A stretch of 64,000 nucleotides of DNA, from the NCBI GenBank assembly GCA_009909085.1, contig JAAANX010000083.1, positions 42,364 through 106,363 of the forward strand. The letters run 5' to 3'. Below the pieces are notes generated by a model, which ran no database searches, was not told the origin of the DNA, and saw only the letters and a program-made list of their open reading frames with translations. Positions 36,825-47,211 of this stretch are shown piece by piece (position 1 is the first letter of the stretch; each line of letters starts with the position of its first letter). The DNA is from Cyanobacteria bacterium GSL.Bin1 (GTDB taxonomy: Bacteria > Cyanobacteriota > Cyanobacteriia > Cyanobacteriales > Rubidibacteraceae). The translations under genes and the position numbers were made by a program.

Positions 36825-37229
36825 CTACTCAGCAAATAAATTTAACGGTAAATGACCATAAACTCCTGCAATCAAATCATCTTCGGCTTGGCAAGAGACT
36901 AAAACGCCACGATATTCTCCTGTATAATTATCTTGATAAAATCCCATTTGCTTCGTACTAAATTTAATATAAACAGGAGTATTCACAGCCAAAACCTGCT
37001 CAAAATTAATCCGATTAATATCATATCCTAAAGCGCTGAGATAGCTTTTCAGTGCTTTAATCGCTTGCTCAGTATTATCGGCACAGATTCCTAAATTTTC
37101 CCACTCTGATTCCTGCACAATTTGTTGAATGGCCGTTTGTAATTCTTCTTTTTCTTGTTCCGTTTTAACTGATTTTTGTTCGGTACAACTGTATTGATCT
37201 AATAGTTTTCTAGCTTGCGTCAGTTCCAT
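36825..37229 (-). CDS. DUF1824 family protein
   Basis: A cyanobacterial protein of about 134 residues with unknown function. Features recalled from the family are the helical N half, LGICADNTEQAIKALKSYLSALGYD, then the beta-rich PVYIKFSTKQMGFYQDNYTGEYRGVLVSCQ. The ATG at 37229 is preferred over a TTG four codons upstream. It sits just after the mechanosensitive channel gene on the same strand (15 bp between), so they may be co-transcribed. No catalytic residues are obvious. Confidence 0.75.
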   Translation of the reverse strand: MELTQARKLLDQYSCTEQKSVKTEQEKEELQTAIQQIVQESEWENLGICADNTEQAIKALKSYLSALGYDINRINFEQVLAVNTPVYIKFSTKQMGFYQDNYTGEYRGVLVSCQAEDDLIAGVYGHLPLNLFAE

Positions 37230-37244
37230 ATCTAATTTCAATTA

Positions 37245-38132
37245 TTAATTCTCAATATCTTGACCATTAATTGGTAAATAATCATTAAATCTTTGTTGAT
37301 CGTAATAGTAAACAGTGCGAATTGGATAGGGAATATTAATATCCGCTTCATCGAACACGCGTTTAATTGCAATAATGGCTTTAGTTTGAACACGACGCAC
37401 AATATTTTGTTGAGGAATGGTCCAGTATCTCACTACAAAGTCGATGGAACTATCGCCAAAGCTGACTAAATCAATTTCTGGCTGCGGTTGTTCTAACACC
37501 CCTTCCACTGCTTGAATGGTCTCTCTCAGGAGTTGAGCGGCCATTGGTAAGGGGGTATTATAGTCCACACCAACGCCTAAATCAGTGCGTCGATAGTCAT
37601 AAGCGGTGCGAACCTGGATTTCGTTGGTAAAAACAGTTGCATTGGGAACAATCACTTCTTCTCCTTGATAGGTCCGAATGCGCGTGGTACGGATATCAAT
37701 ATGTTCAACGGTTCCCTCGTATCCGGCAACAATGATTTGATCGCCGATGCGAAAAGGTTCTTGCAATAAGAGTAAAATTCCCGCGAGAAAGTTTTTGAAA
37801 ATATCTTGGAAGGCAAACCCAACCGCAACTGATCCTAGCCCCAGGGCAGCGATAATATCACCCAGACTTAATCCGGGAAACGCCACAACGCCAGCGAGTA
37901 AAACCCCTAGGGTTAAAGTTAAAATATAGCTGGTTTTTTCCAGTAACAGTTGTAGGGAGGCACTCGGAAGTGCTTTCTTGCCCACTTTACGCGCAACTTT
38001 ATGAGTAACTTTTGCCGCATAACGGGCTAAGAAGAGGATAATAATTCCTGCAATCAGTCCGGGTAAAGCACGAATCAAACTGCCGACAATATCTTGCAGG
38101 CTGGTGATAATGGTATCTAAAATCCCACTCAT
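37245..38132 (-). CDS. Small-conductance mechanosensitive channel (MscS family)
   Basis: Membrane protein of 295 residues. Three helices occupy roughly residues 18-125; TM3 ends in LGLGSVAVGFAFQDIFKNFLAGILLLLQEPF, the pore-lining Gly/Ala helix of MscS (quoted in part: VAVGFAFQDIFKNFLAG). The cytoplasmic beta and alpha-beta domains follow (GDQIIVAGYEGTVEHIDIRTT, VIVPNATVF). It relieves turgor on osmotic downshock, relevant to a salt-exposed cyanobacterium. Distinct from YggB only in detail, so I give no gene symbol. Confidence 0.92.
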   Translation of the reverse strand: MSGILDTIITSLQDIVGSLIRALPGLIAGIIILFLARYAAKVTHKVARKVGKKALPSASLQLLLEKTSYILTLTLGVLLAGVVAFPGLSLGDIIAALGLGSVAVGFAFQDIFKNFLAGILLLLQEPFRIGDQIIVAGYEGTVEHIDIRTTRIRTYQGEEVIVPNATVFTNEIQVRTAYDYRRTDLGVGVDYNTPLPMAAQLLRETIQAVEGVLEQPQPEIDLVSFGDSSIDFVVRYWTIPQQNIVRRVQTKAIIAIKRVFDEADINIPYPIRTVYYYDQQRFNDYLPINGQDIEN

Positions 38133-38185
38133 TGATGATTTAGGGCTGTAGTAACGACTTTAGTTAGGATAATACGTTTTGGTCC

Positions 38186-38394
38186 ATGGAAACATCGCAA
38201 TCGATTTCTTCTGCCAGTGCCATTGCGCTGCAAAAAGAATTATCCCCGCAAGTCATCACCGATGACCAATTTCCGCAACCGATTCGCTACATCGCGGGTG
38301 TTGATGTGGGATTTAAGGATCGCTACCGCATTACACAAGCAGCTGTTGGGGTGTTGAGTTTTCCCACGTTAGAAAAAGTAGAATCCGCGATCGC
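38186..38394 (+). pseudogene. nfi: 5' fragment of endonuclease V
   Basis: Encodes the first 70 residues of endonuclease V, the enzyme that nicks beside deoxyinosine: AIALQKELSPQVI, YIAGVDVGFKD (with the first catalytic Asp) and AAVGVLSFPTLEKVE. Normal proteins are about 220-230 residues. From about 38395 the homology stops and transposase-like sequence begins, so the gene is cut and non-functional. Confidence 0.8.
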
Positions 38395-38660
38395 GATTGG
38401 CACTGACGGATTTGCTCTCCTTGATGCGATCTATTTCGTCGTCTGGAAGCAGTAGATATTCTGCGTCAAGTTTGGTTACAGCAGGATTACCCGTCAAGCG
38501 AAGGAAAAGTGCAACTGCGAACCGAAAAAGATGGACCTCCTCATGCCAACAGGATTTTCTCCCTTTTCATGATTCAGGAAGATGATGAAGCTCTGGCCAA
38601 GGCTCGTGAGAGACAAAAGACGGCAGAATTTAAGAAGGAGTACTCCTTAATTAGCGACAG
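38395..38660 (+). pseudogene. Scar of an IS1182-like transposase
   Basis: Across two frames the sequence encodes LEAVDILRQVWLQQDY, a KDGPPHANRI stretch, SPFHDS in the next frame, and ARERQKTAEFKKEYSL. These match, in order, the segments around the SPYDPEARY box and the later RQxTxEFKxxY motif of IS1182-type DDE transposases, with most of the gene deleted and a frameshift. It truncates endonuclease V and runs into the end of the pentapeptide gene. Family call from memory of the motifs. Confidence 0.5.
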
Positions 38661-39160
38661 CCTAAACTGTCTCGAGTCGCAACGCCCGTTGTCGAATTAA
38701 CGCCTTCTGCTCTTTGACACAATAATTTAATTTGGTAACGATTGATAATGGCATCAGTAAAATCCGCACCTGTAATTTTTGTGTCTTCAAAACTACTGCG
38801 AGTCATGACTGTTCCAATTAACACCGCATTAGTTAAATCGGCACCATCTAACACCACTCGATCCATTAAAGCACCACTTAAATTCGTATTAGATAAATCA
38901 GCATTAGTTAAGGTTCCTTTAGTAAACATTGCATTTTCCAAGTTAGAGCCACTAAAGTTGGTTCGACGCATTTGCGCAGCAGCAAAAACAGCCCCGACTA
39001 AATCTTTATGAGAAAAATCTCTTTCTGAAACCACAGTATGGGTATAATTAACGCTGTTATCTTGCGCCATTGCTGGTTTGGCATCCAGTAATATCCAAAT
39101 TCCCGCTAAGAGGATCGCAATTGCCAGATAAAGAATTCGCTTGAGCATTTTTTGGACCAT
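38651..39160 (-). CDS. Lumenal-type pentapeptide-repeat protein
   Basis: An N-terminal signal peptide (ILYLAIAILLAGIWILL ... PAMAQ) is followed by about 16 pentapeptides of the A(D/N)LXX type: GAVFAAAQMRRTNFSGSNLEN, ADLSNTNLSGA, DGADLTNAVLIG, TGADFTDA (each below 20 residues when split). This forms a right-handed quadrilateral helix. The family includes thylakoid-lumen proteins of unknown role. The C terminus has two Cys near the end (LLCQRA, SLGCR) that may form a disulfide. The start is probably the ATG at 39160 with GAAGAG ahead; other in-frame starts lie up to 39199. It overlaps the transposase scar by ten bases. Confidence 0.82.
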   Translation of the reverse strand: MVQKMLKRILYLAIAILLAGIWILLDAKPAMAQDNSVNYTHTVVSERDFSHKDLVGAVFAAAQMRRTNFSGSNLENAMFTKGTLTNADLSNTNLSGALMDRVVLDGADLTNAVLIGTVMTRSSFEDTKITGADFTDAIINRYQIKLLCQRAEGVNSTTGVATRDSLGCR

Positions 39161-39303
39161 AATCTCTTCAATAATCAACGACGGCTTATTCCCCATCAAT
39201 AACTATTTTTTCCTGTATTGTTTTGTTTTGATCATTTTCACTCTCTAACTTAATATTATCTCTTAAGATTAATGGAGACTCAATACAGCAGCATCATCAA
39301 CCA

Positions 39304-40365
39304 ATGGAAACTTCAATGATTCCTGTAATTCTTGCAGGCGGTAAAGGAGAACGCTTTTGGCCAGTTAGCCGCCGAGAACGTCCAAAACAATTTTTATCCC
39401 TTGATGGCAGTGGTCAGACTCTTTTGCAAGCAACAGCCAACCGACTGTTCCCGCTAACATCCGGATGGGAAAAAGTATGGGTGATTACATCGGAAATGTT
39501 AGCTTCAGGGGTACAAGAACAACTGCCAAATCTTCCCGCAGAAAATTGCCTAGTCGAACCGCAAGGTCGAGATACAGCGCCGGCTGTGGCGTGGGCAACC
39601 TTAGAAATAGCCCAACGGTACGGAGAAGATACAGTGATTGGTTTTTTCCCTGCGGATCATTGGGTGGGAGATCCGGCTAAGTTTCAACAGACGATCGCAG
39701 CAGGCGTGGAATTAGCCAAGGCAGAAAAAGTAATTGTGACCCTCGGGATGCAACCCAGCTATCCTGCCACGGGTTATGGTTATATCGAACAGGGGAAAAA
39801 GCTTGGTGAGTATCAAGGGTTATCCGCCTATAGTGTCACTCGCTTTACGGAAAAGCCTAATTATGAAACAGCGGAGTCTTTTATTGCGACCCAACGTTTT
39901 AGCTGGAATAGTGGGATGTTTATTTTTCGCGCTGGGGTGGTTTTACAAGAGTTAGCGCAAGAAGCACCGGAGATTCTGACGCCCTTACAGGAAAAGGGAA
40001 AAGCTGCTTATGCCAATCTCCCGAAAAATAGTATTGACTATGCCTTAATGGAAAAAACGCAACTGGCGTGTGTTCTCCCGAGTGAATTTAATTGGGATGA
40101 CTTAGGAGATTGGAATGCACTCGAACGGTTGTTTCAAGGGGATCGGGAAAATGTTGAGATGGGAACGCATGTGGGGTTAGACACTAAAGGAACAATTGTT
40201 TATAGTAGCGATCCCGAAGAAGTAATTGTCACCTTAGGCTTAGAAGACGTAGTGATTGTGCGCGATCGCGGCGTGACCTTGGTCGTGAAAAAAGATCGCA
40301 CTCAAGATATCAAAAAACTTCTGAAACAACTCCAAGCAGACAATCGTTTCGACAAGCTGTTATAG
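39304..40365 (+). CDS. Mannose-1-phosphate guanylyltransferase
   Basis: Forms GDP-mannose from GTP and mannose-1-phosphate, feeding exopolysaccharide and glycan synthesis. The N terminus has the pyrophosphorylase loop ILAGGKGERFWPVSRRERPKQF. Later motifs are FFPADHWV (metal-binding Asp), YGYIEQG, RFTEKP and WNSGMFIF, then DWDDLGDW-like NWDDLGDWNAL. At 353 residues it is the short form, lacking the phosphomannose isomerase domain of ManC/AlgA. It stands alone between the pentapeptide gene and carB. Confidence 0.93.
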   Translation: METSMIPVILAGGKGERFWPVSRRERPKQFLSLDGSGQTLLQATANRLFPLTSGWEKVWVITSEMLASGVQEQLPNLPAENCLVEPQGRDTAPAVAWATLEIAQRYGEDTVIGFFPADHWVGDPAKFQQTIAAGVELAKAEKVIVTLGMQPSYPATGYGYIEQGKKLGEYQGLSAYSVTRFTEKPNYETAESFIATQRFSWNSGMFIFRAGVVLQELAQEAPEILTPLQEKGKAAYANLPKNSIDYALMEKTQLACVLPSEFNWDDLGDWNALERLFQGDRENVEMGTHVGLDTKGTIVYSSDPEEVIVTLGLEDVVIVRDRGVTLVVKKDRTQDIKKLLKQLQADNRFDKLL

Positions 40366-40632
40366 GAATTTCAATGATTTCCTGCTTTCTAGTCGAACTG
40401 AACAGGATCTTCAAGTCATCATGCTCTCTAAGCAAGGCGGGAATGCCGACATGATGACCAATTAATAATCAGCCACTGTTGGTTGTCTCAACTTGGATCT
40501 CGGTTACGACAACGGCACTTTCAACACACTTGCTTCCTTTTTTCATGGGGGACTAACTCACATTTATTTCAGAACGGCAGTTGTGATATAAAATAGTCTC
40601 GATTCCAACTGTGTTCTAGGCGCGAAAAGAAT

Positions 40633-43600
40633 ATGCCCCGTCGTACCGATCTAAAAAAAATTCTAGTCCTGGGTGCTGGTCCCATTGTTATCGGACAAGC
40701 CTGCGAATTTGACTATTCCGGGACGCAAGCCTGTAAAGCCCTACGCGAAGAAGGGTATGATGTGGTGTTGGTCAACTCAAACCCCGCAACGATTATGACT
40801 GACCCGGAGACGACGGAACGCACTTATATTGAACCCCTCACTCCAGAAATTGTCGAGAAAATTATTGCCAAAGAACGTCCGGATGCACTGCTTCCAACAA
40901 TGGGGGGACAAACAGCATTGAATGTTGCGGTGGATTTGGCCAATGCTGGGGTTTTAGAAGCCTATAATGTAGATTTAATTGGTGCGAAACTGCCCGCGAT
41001 TGAAATGGCAGAAGATCGCTTGCTGTTTAAAGAGGCGATGGCACGAATTGATATTCCCGTTTGTCCGTCGGGAATTGCCAGTAGTATTGAGCAAGCAAAG
41101 GTCATCGCGCAACAAGAAATTGGCAGTTATCCTATTATTATTCGTCCTGCTTATACCCTTGGGGGAAGTGGCGGGGGAATTGCTTATAATCAAGAAGAGT
41201 TTGAAGAAAAAGCCCAACTGGGGCTCGATGCCAGTCCCGTTTCCCAAATTCTCATTGAACGGTCTTTATTGGGTTGGAAAGAGTACGAGTTAGAAGTGAT
41301 GCGCGATTTAGCGGATAATGTCGTAATTATCTGCTCGATCGAGAACCTGGATCCGATGGGTGTTCATACCGGCGACTCGATTACGGTTGCACCGGCGCAA
41401 ACCTTGACGGATAAAGAATATCAACGGCTGCGGGATTATTCTAAGAAAATTATTCGTGAAATTGGCGTGGAAACTGGTGGATCCAATATTCAGTTTGCGG
41501 TGAATCCTGATGATGGGGAAGTCGTCGTGATTGAAATGAATCCCCGCGTTTCGCGATCCTCGGCGTTAGCCTCCAAAGCCACCGGATTTCCGATCGCGAA
41601 GTTTGCAGCAAAATTAGCTGTGGGCTATACCCTTGATGAAATTCCGAATGATATCACCAAGCAAACCCCCGCTTCCTTTGAACCGACCATTGATTATGTG
41701 GTGACTAAGATTCCCCGGTTTACCTTTGAGAAATTCCCCGGTTCTACCCCGAATTTAACCACGCAAATGAAGTCGGTGGGAGAGGCAATGGCAATCGGAC
41801 GCACCTTCTGTGAATCCTTCCAAAAGGCGCTGCGATCGCTGGAAACAGGACGTATGGGGTGGGGATGCGATCAAAAAGAAATCCTACCCTCTCTGACACA
41901 GGTTCGTGCTAACTTACGCACCGCAACCCCAGAGCGCGTTTTTGCGGTTCGTCATGGGTTCCACTTAGGAATGACGGTAGAAGAGATTTATCGGTTAACC
42001 GGAATTGATCGCTGGTTTTTAAGCAATTTAGAACGAATGATTGCTAGTGAGAAGTTCCTGAAAGCAACGCCGTTAGATCAAATCACCGCCGAACAAATGC
42101 GGGAAATTAAACAGTTAGGCTTCAGTGACCCGCAAATTGCCTTTGCCACAAAAACCACAGAAGGAGAGGTTGCCGAAAAACGGCGGGAACTGAATGTTTT
42201 CCCTGTTTATAAAATGGTGGATACCTGTGCTGCAGAATTTGAAGCCTTTACCCCCTATTACTATTCCACCTATGAAGTGGGCGAATCGGAAGTCATTCCC
42301 TCTGAGAAGCCGAAAGTGATGATTTTAGGGGGAGGACCGAACCGCATTGGACAAGGGATTGAATTTGACTATTGTTGCTGTCATGCGTCTTTCTCACTGG
42401 GCGATGCAGGTTATGAGACGATTATGGTCAACTCTAACCCCGAAACCGTTTCTACCGATTATGACACCAGCGATCGGCTTTATTTTGAACCCCTCACGCG
42501 AGAAGATGTCTTTAATATTATTGCCGTAGAACGTCCACGGGGAATTATTATTCAATTTGGCGGACAAACGCCCTTAAAACTTGCCGTTTCTCTGGAAGAA
42601 TATCTCCATCGCCATCAAGACACGATTCCTACCAAAATCTGGGGAACCTCTCCCGATTCCATTGATATTGCCGAAGATCGAGAACGGTTTGAACAAATTT
42701 TACGCCAGTTAGTGATTGATCAACCGCCCAATGGACTGGCGCGGAGTTATGATGAAGCCTTGGTGATTGCGGGGAATATTGGCTATCCCGTGGTTGTGCG
42801 TCCATCTTATGTTCTCGGGGGTCGCGCCATGGAAATTGTCTATTCTGATGAAGAATTAGAACATTACATGAATTTTGCAGTGCAGGTGGAACCGGAACAT
42901 CCGATTCTGATTGATAAATTTTTAGAGAACGCAATTGAAGTTGATGTGGACGCGATCGCGGATCAAGAAGGGAATGTGGTCATTGGTGGCATTATGGAAC
43001 ACATTGAACAAGCTGGGATTCACTCTGGCGATTCCGCCTGTTCTCTCCCTTACGTCTCTCTCACCGATACCGTTCTCGCCACCATCCGCAAGGCAACTGC
43101 CCAACTGGCAACTGCGCTGAAAGTGGTGGGCTTGATGAACATTCAATTTGCAGTCCAAGGCGAAACGGTTTACATCCTAGAAGCCAACCCTCGCGCCTCT
43201 CGCACCGTTCCCTTTGTCTCCAAAGCAACAGGCTTTCCGCTAGCAAAAATTGCCTCTTTGATCATGTCCGGCAAAACCTTAGCCCAACTCAACTTCACCG
43301 AAGAACCGCGCCCTGACCATATCGCCGTCAAAGAAGCGGTGTTTCCCTTTGATAAATTCCCCGGTACCGATGTCATTTTAGGTCCCGAAATGCGTTCCAC
43401 TGGGGAAGTGATGGGAATTGACTATGAGTTTGGAAAAGCCTTTGCCAAAGCCGAACTTGCAGCGGGTCAACGCTTACCTCTCTCGGGAACTGTTTTTGTC
43501 TCTACCAATAACCGCGATAAACCATCCGTCATTCCCGTCGTGAAAGATTTTATTGAACTGGGGTTTAATATTATTGCCACGGAAGGCACGAAAGCAGCTT

Positions 43601-43884
43601 TAGAAGCGGAAGGATTAGAGGTGGAACTCATTTTGAAACTCCACCAAGGTCGTCCTCACGTCTTGGATGCCATTAAAAACCGGAATATCCAACTGATTAT
43701 CAATACCCCCACTGGACAAGAAGCGCAGACGGATGGTCAACTCATCCGGCGCACCGCATTAGCCTACAAAATTCCAGTGGTCACAACAATCGCGGGTGCA
43801 AGAGCAAATGTTGCTGCCATTCGGGCACTCCAATCGGGATCATTAGAGGTGAAGGCGTTACAAGAGTATATTCAAGCCGGGTGA
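40633..43884 (+). CDS. carB: Carbamoyl phosphate synthase large subunit
   Basis: Makes carbamoyl phosphate for arginine and pyrimidines, using ammonia from the CarA subunit, which is elsewhere. Two homologous ATP-grasp halves are visible: [20 protein letters not shown] and [12 protein letters not shown] in the first, [18 protein letters not shown] and [16 protein letters not shown] in the second. An oligomerisation domain lies between them, and an MGS-like allosteric domain ([13 protein letters not shown]) at the C terminus. Length 1083 is typical. TATAAA at 40587-40592 is a possible -10 box; the 267-base gap upstream holds nothing else. Confidence 0.97.
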   Translation: MPRRTDLKKILVLGAGPIVIGQACEFDYSGTQACKALREEGYDVVLVNSNPATIMTDPETTERTYIEPLTPEIVEKIIAKERPDALLPTMGGQTALNVAVDLANAGVLEAYNVDLIGAKLPAIEMAEDRLLFKEAMARIDIPVCPSGIASSIEQAKVIAQQEIGSYPIIIRPAYTLGGSGGGIAYNQEEFEEKAQLGLDASPVSQILIERSLLGWKEYELEVMRDLADNVVIICSIENLDPMGVHTGDSITVAPAQTLTDKEYQRLRDYSKKIIREIGVETGGSNIQFAVNPDDGEVVVIEMNPRVSRSSALASKATGFPIAKFAAKLAVGYTLDEIPNDITKQTPASFEPTIDYVVTKIPRFTFEKFPGSTPNLTTQMKSVGEAMAIGRTFCESFQKALRSLETGRMGWGCDQKEILPSLTQVRANLRTATPERVFAVRHGFHLGMTVEEIYRLTGIDRWFLSNLERMIASEKFLKATPLDQITAEQMREIKQLGFSDPQIAFATKTTEGEVAEKRRELNVFPVYKMVDTCAAEFEAFTPYYYSTYEVGESEVIPSEKPKVMILGGGPNRIGQGIEFDYCCCHASFSLGDAGYETIMVNSNPETVSTDYDTSDRLYFEPLTREDVFNIIAVERPRGIIIQFGGQTPLKLAVSLEEYLHRHQDTIPTKIWGTSPDSIDIAEDRERFEQILRQLVIDQPPNGLARSYDEALVIAGNIGYPVVVRPSYVLGGRAMEIVYSDEELEHYMNFAVQVEPEHPILIDKFLENAIEVDVDAIADQEGNVVIGGIMEHIEQAGIHSGDSACSLPYVSLTDTVLATIRKATAQLATALKVVGLMNIQFAVQGETVYILEANPRASRTVPFVSKATGFPLAKIASLIMSGKTLAQLNFTEEPRPDHIAVKEAVFPFDKFPGTDVILGPEMRSTGEVMGIDYEFGKAFAKAELAAGQRLPLSGTVFVSTNNRDKPSVIPVVKDFIELGFNIIATEGTKAALEAEGLEVELILKLHQGRPHVLDAIKNRNIQLIINTPTGQEAQTDGQLIRRTALAYKIPVVTTIAGARANVAAIRALQSGSLEVKALQEYIQAG

Positions 43885-44002
43885 AGATCAGCTGCGATCG
43901 CGCTTTAGCACTTTTATTATTATCTTGCTTCCGGTATTTCTGTTCTCCGCGCACGCTGTCGTTTTTTATTGCTCATTCTCAATTGTTCAGGTCAAAGTAA
44001 AC

Positions 44003-44743
44003 ATGTTAGATCAAGAGGGAATAAAAAACTATGTGACATTATATGGAGAGATTCTAAATCGACATCAAATCACTGCTTCTGATGACGATCTGAATAAAAT
44101 TTATAACTTAATATTGCTAATCTTTAAACTTGATGATTTGTATGATTCTGCCAATGACGTACCTGATCAAGTTGAGTTAAATAAAATCAGAAAAGAGATG
44201 ATTGCACTAATGCCTGATTGTCATCCGATTGCTATGAATGCAATTCAACTTGTGTTCACTGCAATGCATGATGAAGCTCATTCGGATTTAAGTCAATCTC
44301 TCAATTATTACTTAAATATTTGTGGCAAAAGTATCGGTGCTCAGCTTGTTTCTAGCTATTTAGCCAGTAAAGAAGGGATTGATTGGAAGATTTGGTTTTC
44401 AAATCTGATGGTTGAATTTAATAATGAAATCAATGATATTATTAGACTGGCTAATGATTATTTAGATATAACAGTTGATGTTAAAAGAATGTCGGAAGAG
44501 GTATCTCAAATCAAAGCCAAACATTTTTTCTCCAGTAAATTAGAATTCAAAAACTATTTATGCTATAGATATTTCTATCATAAAATTCGCTATTACCTTT
44601 ATTTAGCTCGTTTTAAATATTTAAACCTTGCTTCGCAGTGGAGAGATTATTTAGTGGCTATCAACTGTGCAGAATCAGTACTTGATTTTGCGGTCAAAAC
44701 TTATATTACTGACAAAAAATCAGGTCGAGAACCAGAGCATTAG
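44003..44743 (+). CDS. All-helical protein with terpenoid-synthase-like acidic motifs
   Basis: A gene of 246 residues from the ATG at 44003 (AGG ten bases ahead); an upstream frame to 43925 adds a poor N terminus. It encodes KLDDLYDSAND (DDxxD-like, residues 43-52) and, 107 residues later, IRLANDYLDITVDVKRMSEE, which resembles the NSE triad ND-x-x-S-x-x-x-E of class I terpene synthases except for Asp in place of Ser. Such acids bind three Mg2+ and diphosphate. The protein is short for this class (usually above 300) and no name can be given. The gene is markedly AT-rich compared with carB and pdxA, suggesting transfer. It has no partner genes nearby. Confidence 0.5.
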   Translation: MLDQEGIKNYVTLYGEILNRHQITASDDDLNKIYNLILLIFKLDDLYDSANDVPDQVELNKIRKEMIALMPDCHPIAMNAIQLVFTAMHDEAHSDLSQSLNYYLNICGKSIGAQLVSSYLASKEGIDWKIWFSNLMVEFNNEINDIIRLANDYLDITVDVKRMSEEVSQIKAKHFFSSKLEFKNYLCYRYFYHKIRYYLYLARFKYLNLASQWRDYLVAINCAESVLDFAVKTYITDKKSGREPEH

Positions 44744-44824
44744 CAATATGATTAGGGTCTGTTGAAAAAGTCACTTGGCGGGTTGAAGGGAGTGAATCGG
44801 GAATCGGGAATCAAAGATTCTCCT

Positions 44825-45877
44825 TCATTTCAAAACTGACAGACTACTAGGGTGGCGCGCTGACAACTCGGAAGCCAAATCAATAGCAGCTTTCAAACTC
44901 TGACAACTTGCCACTCCTTTTCCGGCAATGTCAAAAGCAGTACCATGATCAGGAGAAGTGCGAATAAACGGTAAGCCAATCGTCGTATTAATGGCTTCGT
45001 CAAATGCCATTAACTTGACTGGAATTAAACCTTGGTCATGATAAAGGGCAAGATAAGCATCCGCAGCACTCACACTTCCATCTTGAAACCAGGCATATCC
45101 GGGCTTGACCCACAAGGTATCAGGAGGAACCAATCCCACTAATTCCACATCCGGATCGGTCTCACGGGCTTGTTCCAGCCAGAGGGATAACCACTCTTGT
45201 TCCTCTGTTCCCAATTGTCCAGCTTCTCCACTGTGGGGATTTAAACCCGCGATCGCGATTTGCGGTTGGGCAATGCTGAAGTCTTGTTTGAGCGTCCGAA
45301 TCAATAGGTCGAGCTTTTGCGTCATCAACGCTGGCGTTAAGGTCTGGGGAACTGCCTGCAGGGGAATATGAGTCGTTGCCAGAAGGGTGCGTAACGTCCA
45401 ACCGGTATGGGGAGATTGCGCCACAAATAACATGCCAAACTGTTCGACGTTTGCGGCTTGCGCCAATACTTCCGTTTGTCCCGGATAATAATGTCCGGCT
45501 AACTTCCAAGCAGATTTCGCGATTGGGGAGGTAACAATGCCATCAAAGTTTCCCTTGAGTGTTTCTTGAATCGCCGTATTGAGGTAAGCAAAACTGGCTG
45601 CGCCACTGGCAGCATTCCCTAAACCCAATTCAATTTGTTCGATTGTGTTACGAGACAGAGGAACGTCTAACAGGTCAATTTCATCAACAGACGCTAAATC
45701 TTCCTGATGGCGTAGTTGCTGGGCTGTTCTTTCCAGCAGCGATCGCGTCCCCACTACTGTGATCTGACATCGTTCGGTCAAAGCCCGATCAGCCAGGGCT
45801 TTTAAAACAATTTCCGGTCCAATCCCTGCCGGATCTCCCAACGTGAGAGCTAAACGAGGATACGCTTCACGCTTCAT
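44825..45877 (-). CDS. pdxA: 4-hydroxythreonine-4-phosphate dehydrogenase
   Basis: NAD-dependent step of deoxyxylulose-5-phosphate-type vitamin B6 synthesis. Characteristic segments are [30 protein letters not shown], the GHYYPGQTE metal region, [23 protein letters not shown] and [19 protein letters not shown] (the phosphate loop). AGGGAA lies six bases ahead of the ATG at 45877, preferred over earlier in-frame starts at 45892 and 45898 which overlap the preceding phosphatase gene. About 350 residues. The C-terminal helix ends LSARHPSSL. Confidence 0.93.
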   Translation of the reverse strand: MKREAYPRLALTLGDPAGIGPEIVLKALADRALTERCQITVVGTRSLLERTAQQLRHQEDLASVDEIDLLDVPLSRNTIEQIELGLGNAASGAASFAYLNTAIQETLKGNFDGIVTSPIAKSAWKLAGHYYPGQTEVLAQAANVEQFGMLFVAQSPHTGWTLRTLLATTHIPLQAVPQTLTPALMTQKLDLLIRTLKQDFSIAQPQIAIAGLNPHSGEAGQLGTEEQEWLSLWLEQARETDPDVELVGLVPPDTLWVKPGYAWFQDGSVSAADAYLALYHDQGLIPVKLMAFDEAINTTIGLPFIRTSPDHGTAFDIAGKGVASCQSLKAAIDLASELSARHPSSLSVLK

Positions 45878-45888
45878 CATGTCTTCCC

Positions 45889-46824
45889 TCATGCACAAGG
45901 ACGAAGTTTAAAGTTTACAACGACCGCTGTTATGTTGTCATGACCCTGTTGAATCTTGGCAAAATGAATGAGATCTAACAGGCCTTGTTCTAAATTTACC
46001 TTTGATTGCAATAAAGGCATCAAACAATTCTTCCCTTGTTCTTCTAAGAAATCTCCATCTGATAGACCATCACTACATAAAATTAATAAACTATCTTCCT
46101 GGACTTCTAAAAATTGGATATCAGGTTCCACCTTGCTATTCTTGCGGGGTCCTAAGGCTTGGGTCAATTGATACGCATTAGTCAGATTATAAGCATCTTC
46201 TGGGGCAACTCCCTTTGCAATCTCCTCTTGACCTACCTCATGATCCACTGTTAACTGTAAAAGATGGCCATAGCGATTCATTTGATAAGCGCGAGAATCT
46301 CCTACGTGCGCAATAACTAGCTGCGTATCTTGAACAAGCGCCATGACTAACGTTGTTCCCATACGCCCTGATCCTGACCGCGCTTTTTCCTGGTTCACTT
46401 CATAAATTTTCTCATTTGCTAATAAAATCCCTTCCCGAATCGTCTCTTCATTAGGAAGTTCATCCTGCCAATGCTTTTCAAAATAGCGTTGGAGGATTTC
46501 CACTGCCATGGTACTTGCCACCTCTCCTGCCGAATGTCCTCCCATCCCATCGCAGACAACATATAATCCTCTAACTTGTGTTGTTGCCCCTTGCGGTGAC
46601 TCTTCCTTACGAATTTGTGTATAAATCCCATAATAATCTTCATTATGGCGACGACGACCAATGTCAGTGCCCCCAGCTTGATCTAACCGGTCTAGTTGCA
46701 TGGCAAGAGCCAATGTGGGAATCTCTTCCGCATCTGTCATTAAATCGCCTAAAGCTAATTTAGCATCTTTTTCAAAACTATCTTCATTGGGGGGGGATTG
46801 ATTATAATTTTCGGTTGAGCTCAT
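45889..46824 (-). CDS. PP2C-type serine/threonine protein phosphatase
   Basis: A metal-dependent PPM phosphatase of 311 residues. Motifs in order: [15 protein letters not shown] (Asp and Glu for metals), [57 protein letters not shown] and [10 protein letters not shown] 50-residue acidic N terminus precedes the domain. It is a cytoplasmic phosphatase, probably opposing a Ser/Thr kinase not seen here. Its stop lies about 12 bases before the pdxA start, so both are on one transcript. Confidence 0.93.
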   Translation of the reverse strand: MSSTENYNQSPPNEDSFEKDAKLALGDLMTDAEEIPTLALAMQLDRLDQAGGTDIGRRRHNEDYYGIYTQIRKEESPQGATTQVRGLYVVCDGMGGHSAGEVASTMAVEILQRYFEKHWQDELPNEETIREGILLANEKIYEVNQEKARSGSGRMGTTLVMALVQDTQLVIAHVGDSRAYQMNRYGHLLQLTVDHEVGQEEIAKGVAPEDAYNLTNAYQLTQALGPRKNSKVEPDIQFLEVQEDSLLILCSDGLSDGDFLEEQGKNCLMPLLQSKVNLEQGLLDLIHFAKIQQGHDNITAVVVNFKLRPCA

Positions 46825-47211
46825 TGTTAGTTACACGATTCTGAATGTAAAACGATTGAGTGATGTCAGATGCCGAATATCAAGCAGTTTTCTGTAAGTG
46901 AGGATAGCATAGTAGATCAAGGGATTGACACGGGACAGTTAATGAGTAAATATTTCTTGTTAACTCTCCTTATGAATCGCTAGAATCTTAATAAAGAGAA
47001 CCAAATTATTAGTGAAGTTTCAGGCACTCGACAGTTATCTCCTCTGATTCTCAGAACGAATGTGTTGCTAAGTTACAAATCATTAACGACACAGACTAGG
47101 GGATAGCTTTCTGTTACTTTAACTATTGTCTACTCTTAGCTTTTACTCTCCTCTCCCTCTAATTTGACACATTTTTAAAACCTTGAAATTTAAATCTCTC
47201 ATAAATAGTTT
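46825..47211. other. 387-base intergenic region without clear features
   Basis: The divergent gap between the phosphatase (minus) and a response regulator (plus). It is AT-rich with several possible -10 sequences but no convincing promoter pair, repeat or RNA structure that I can support. Confidence 0.4.
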
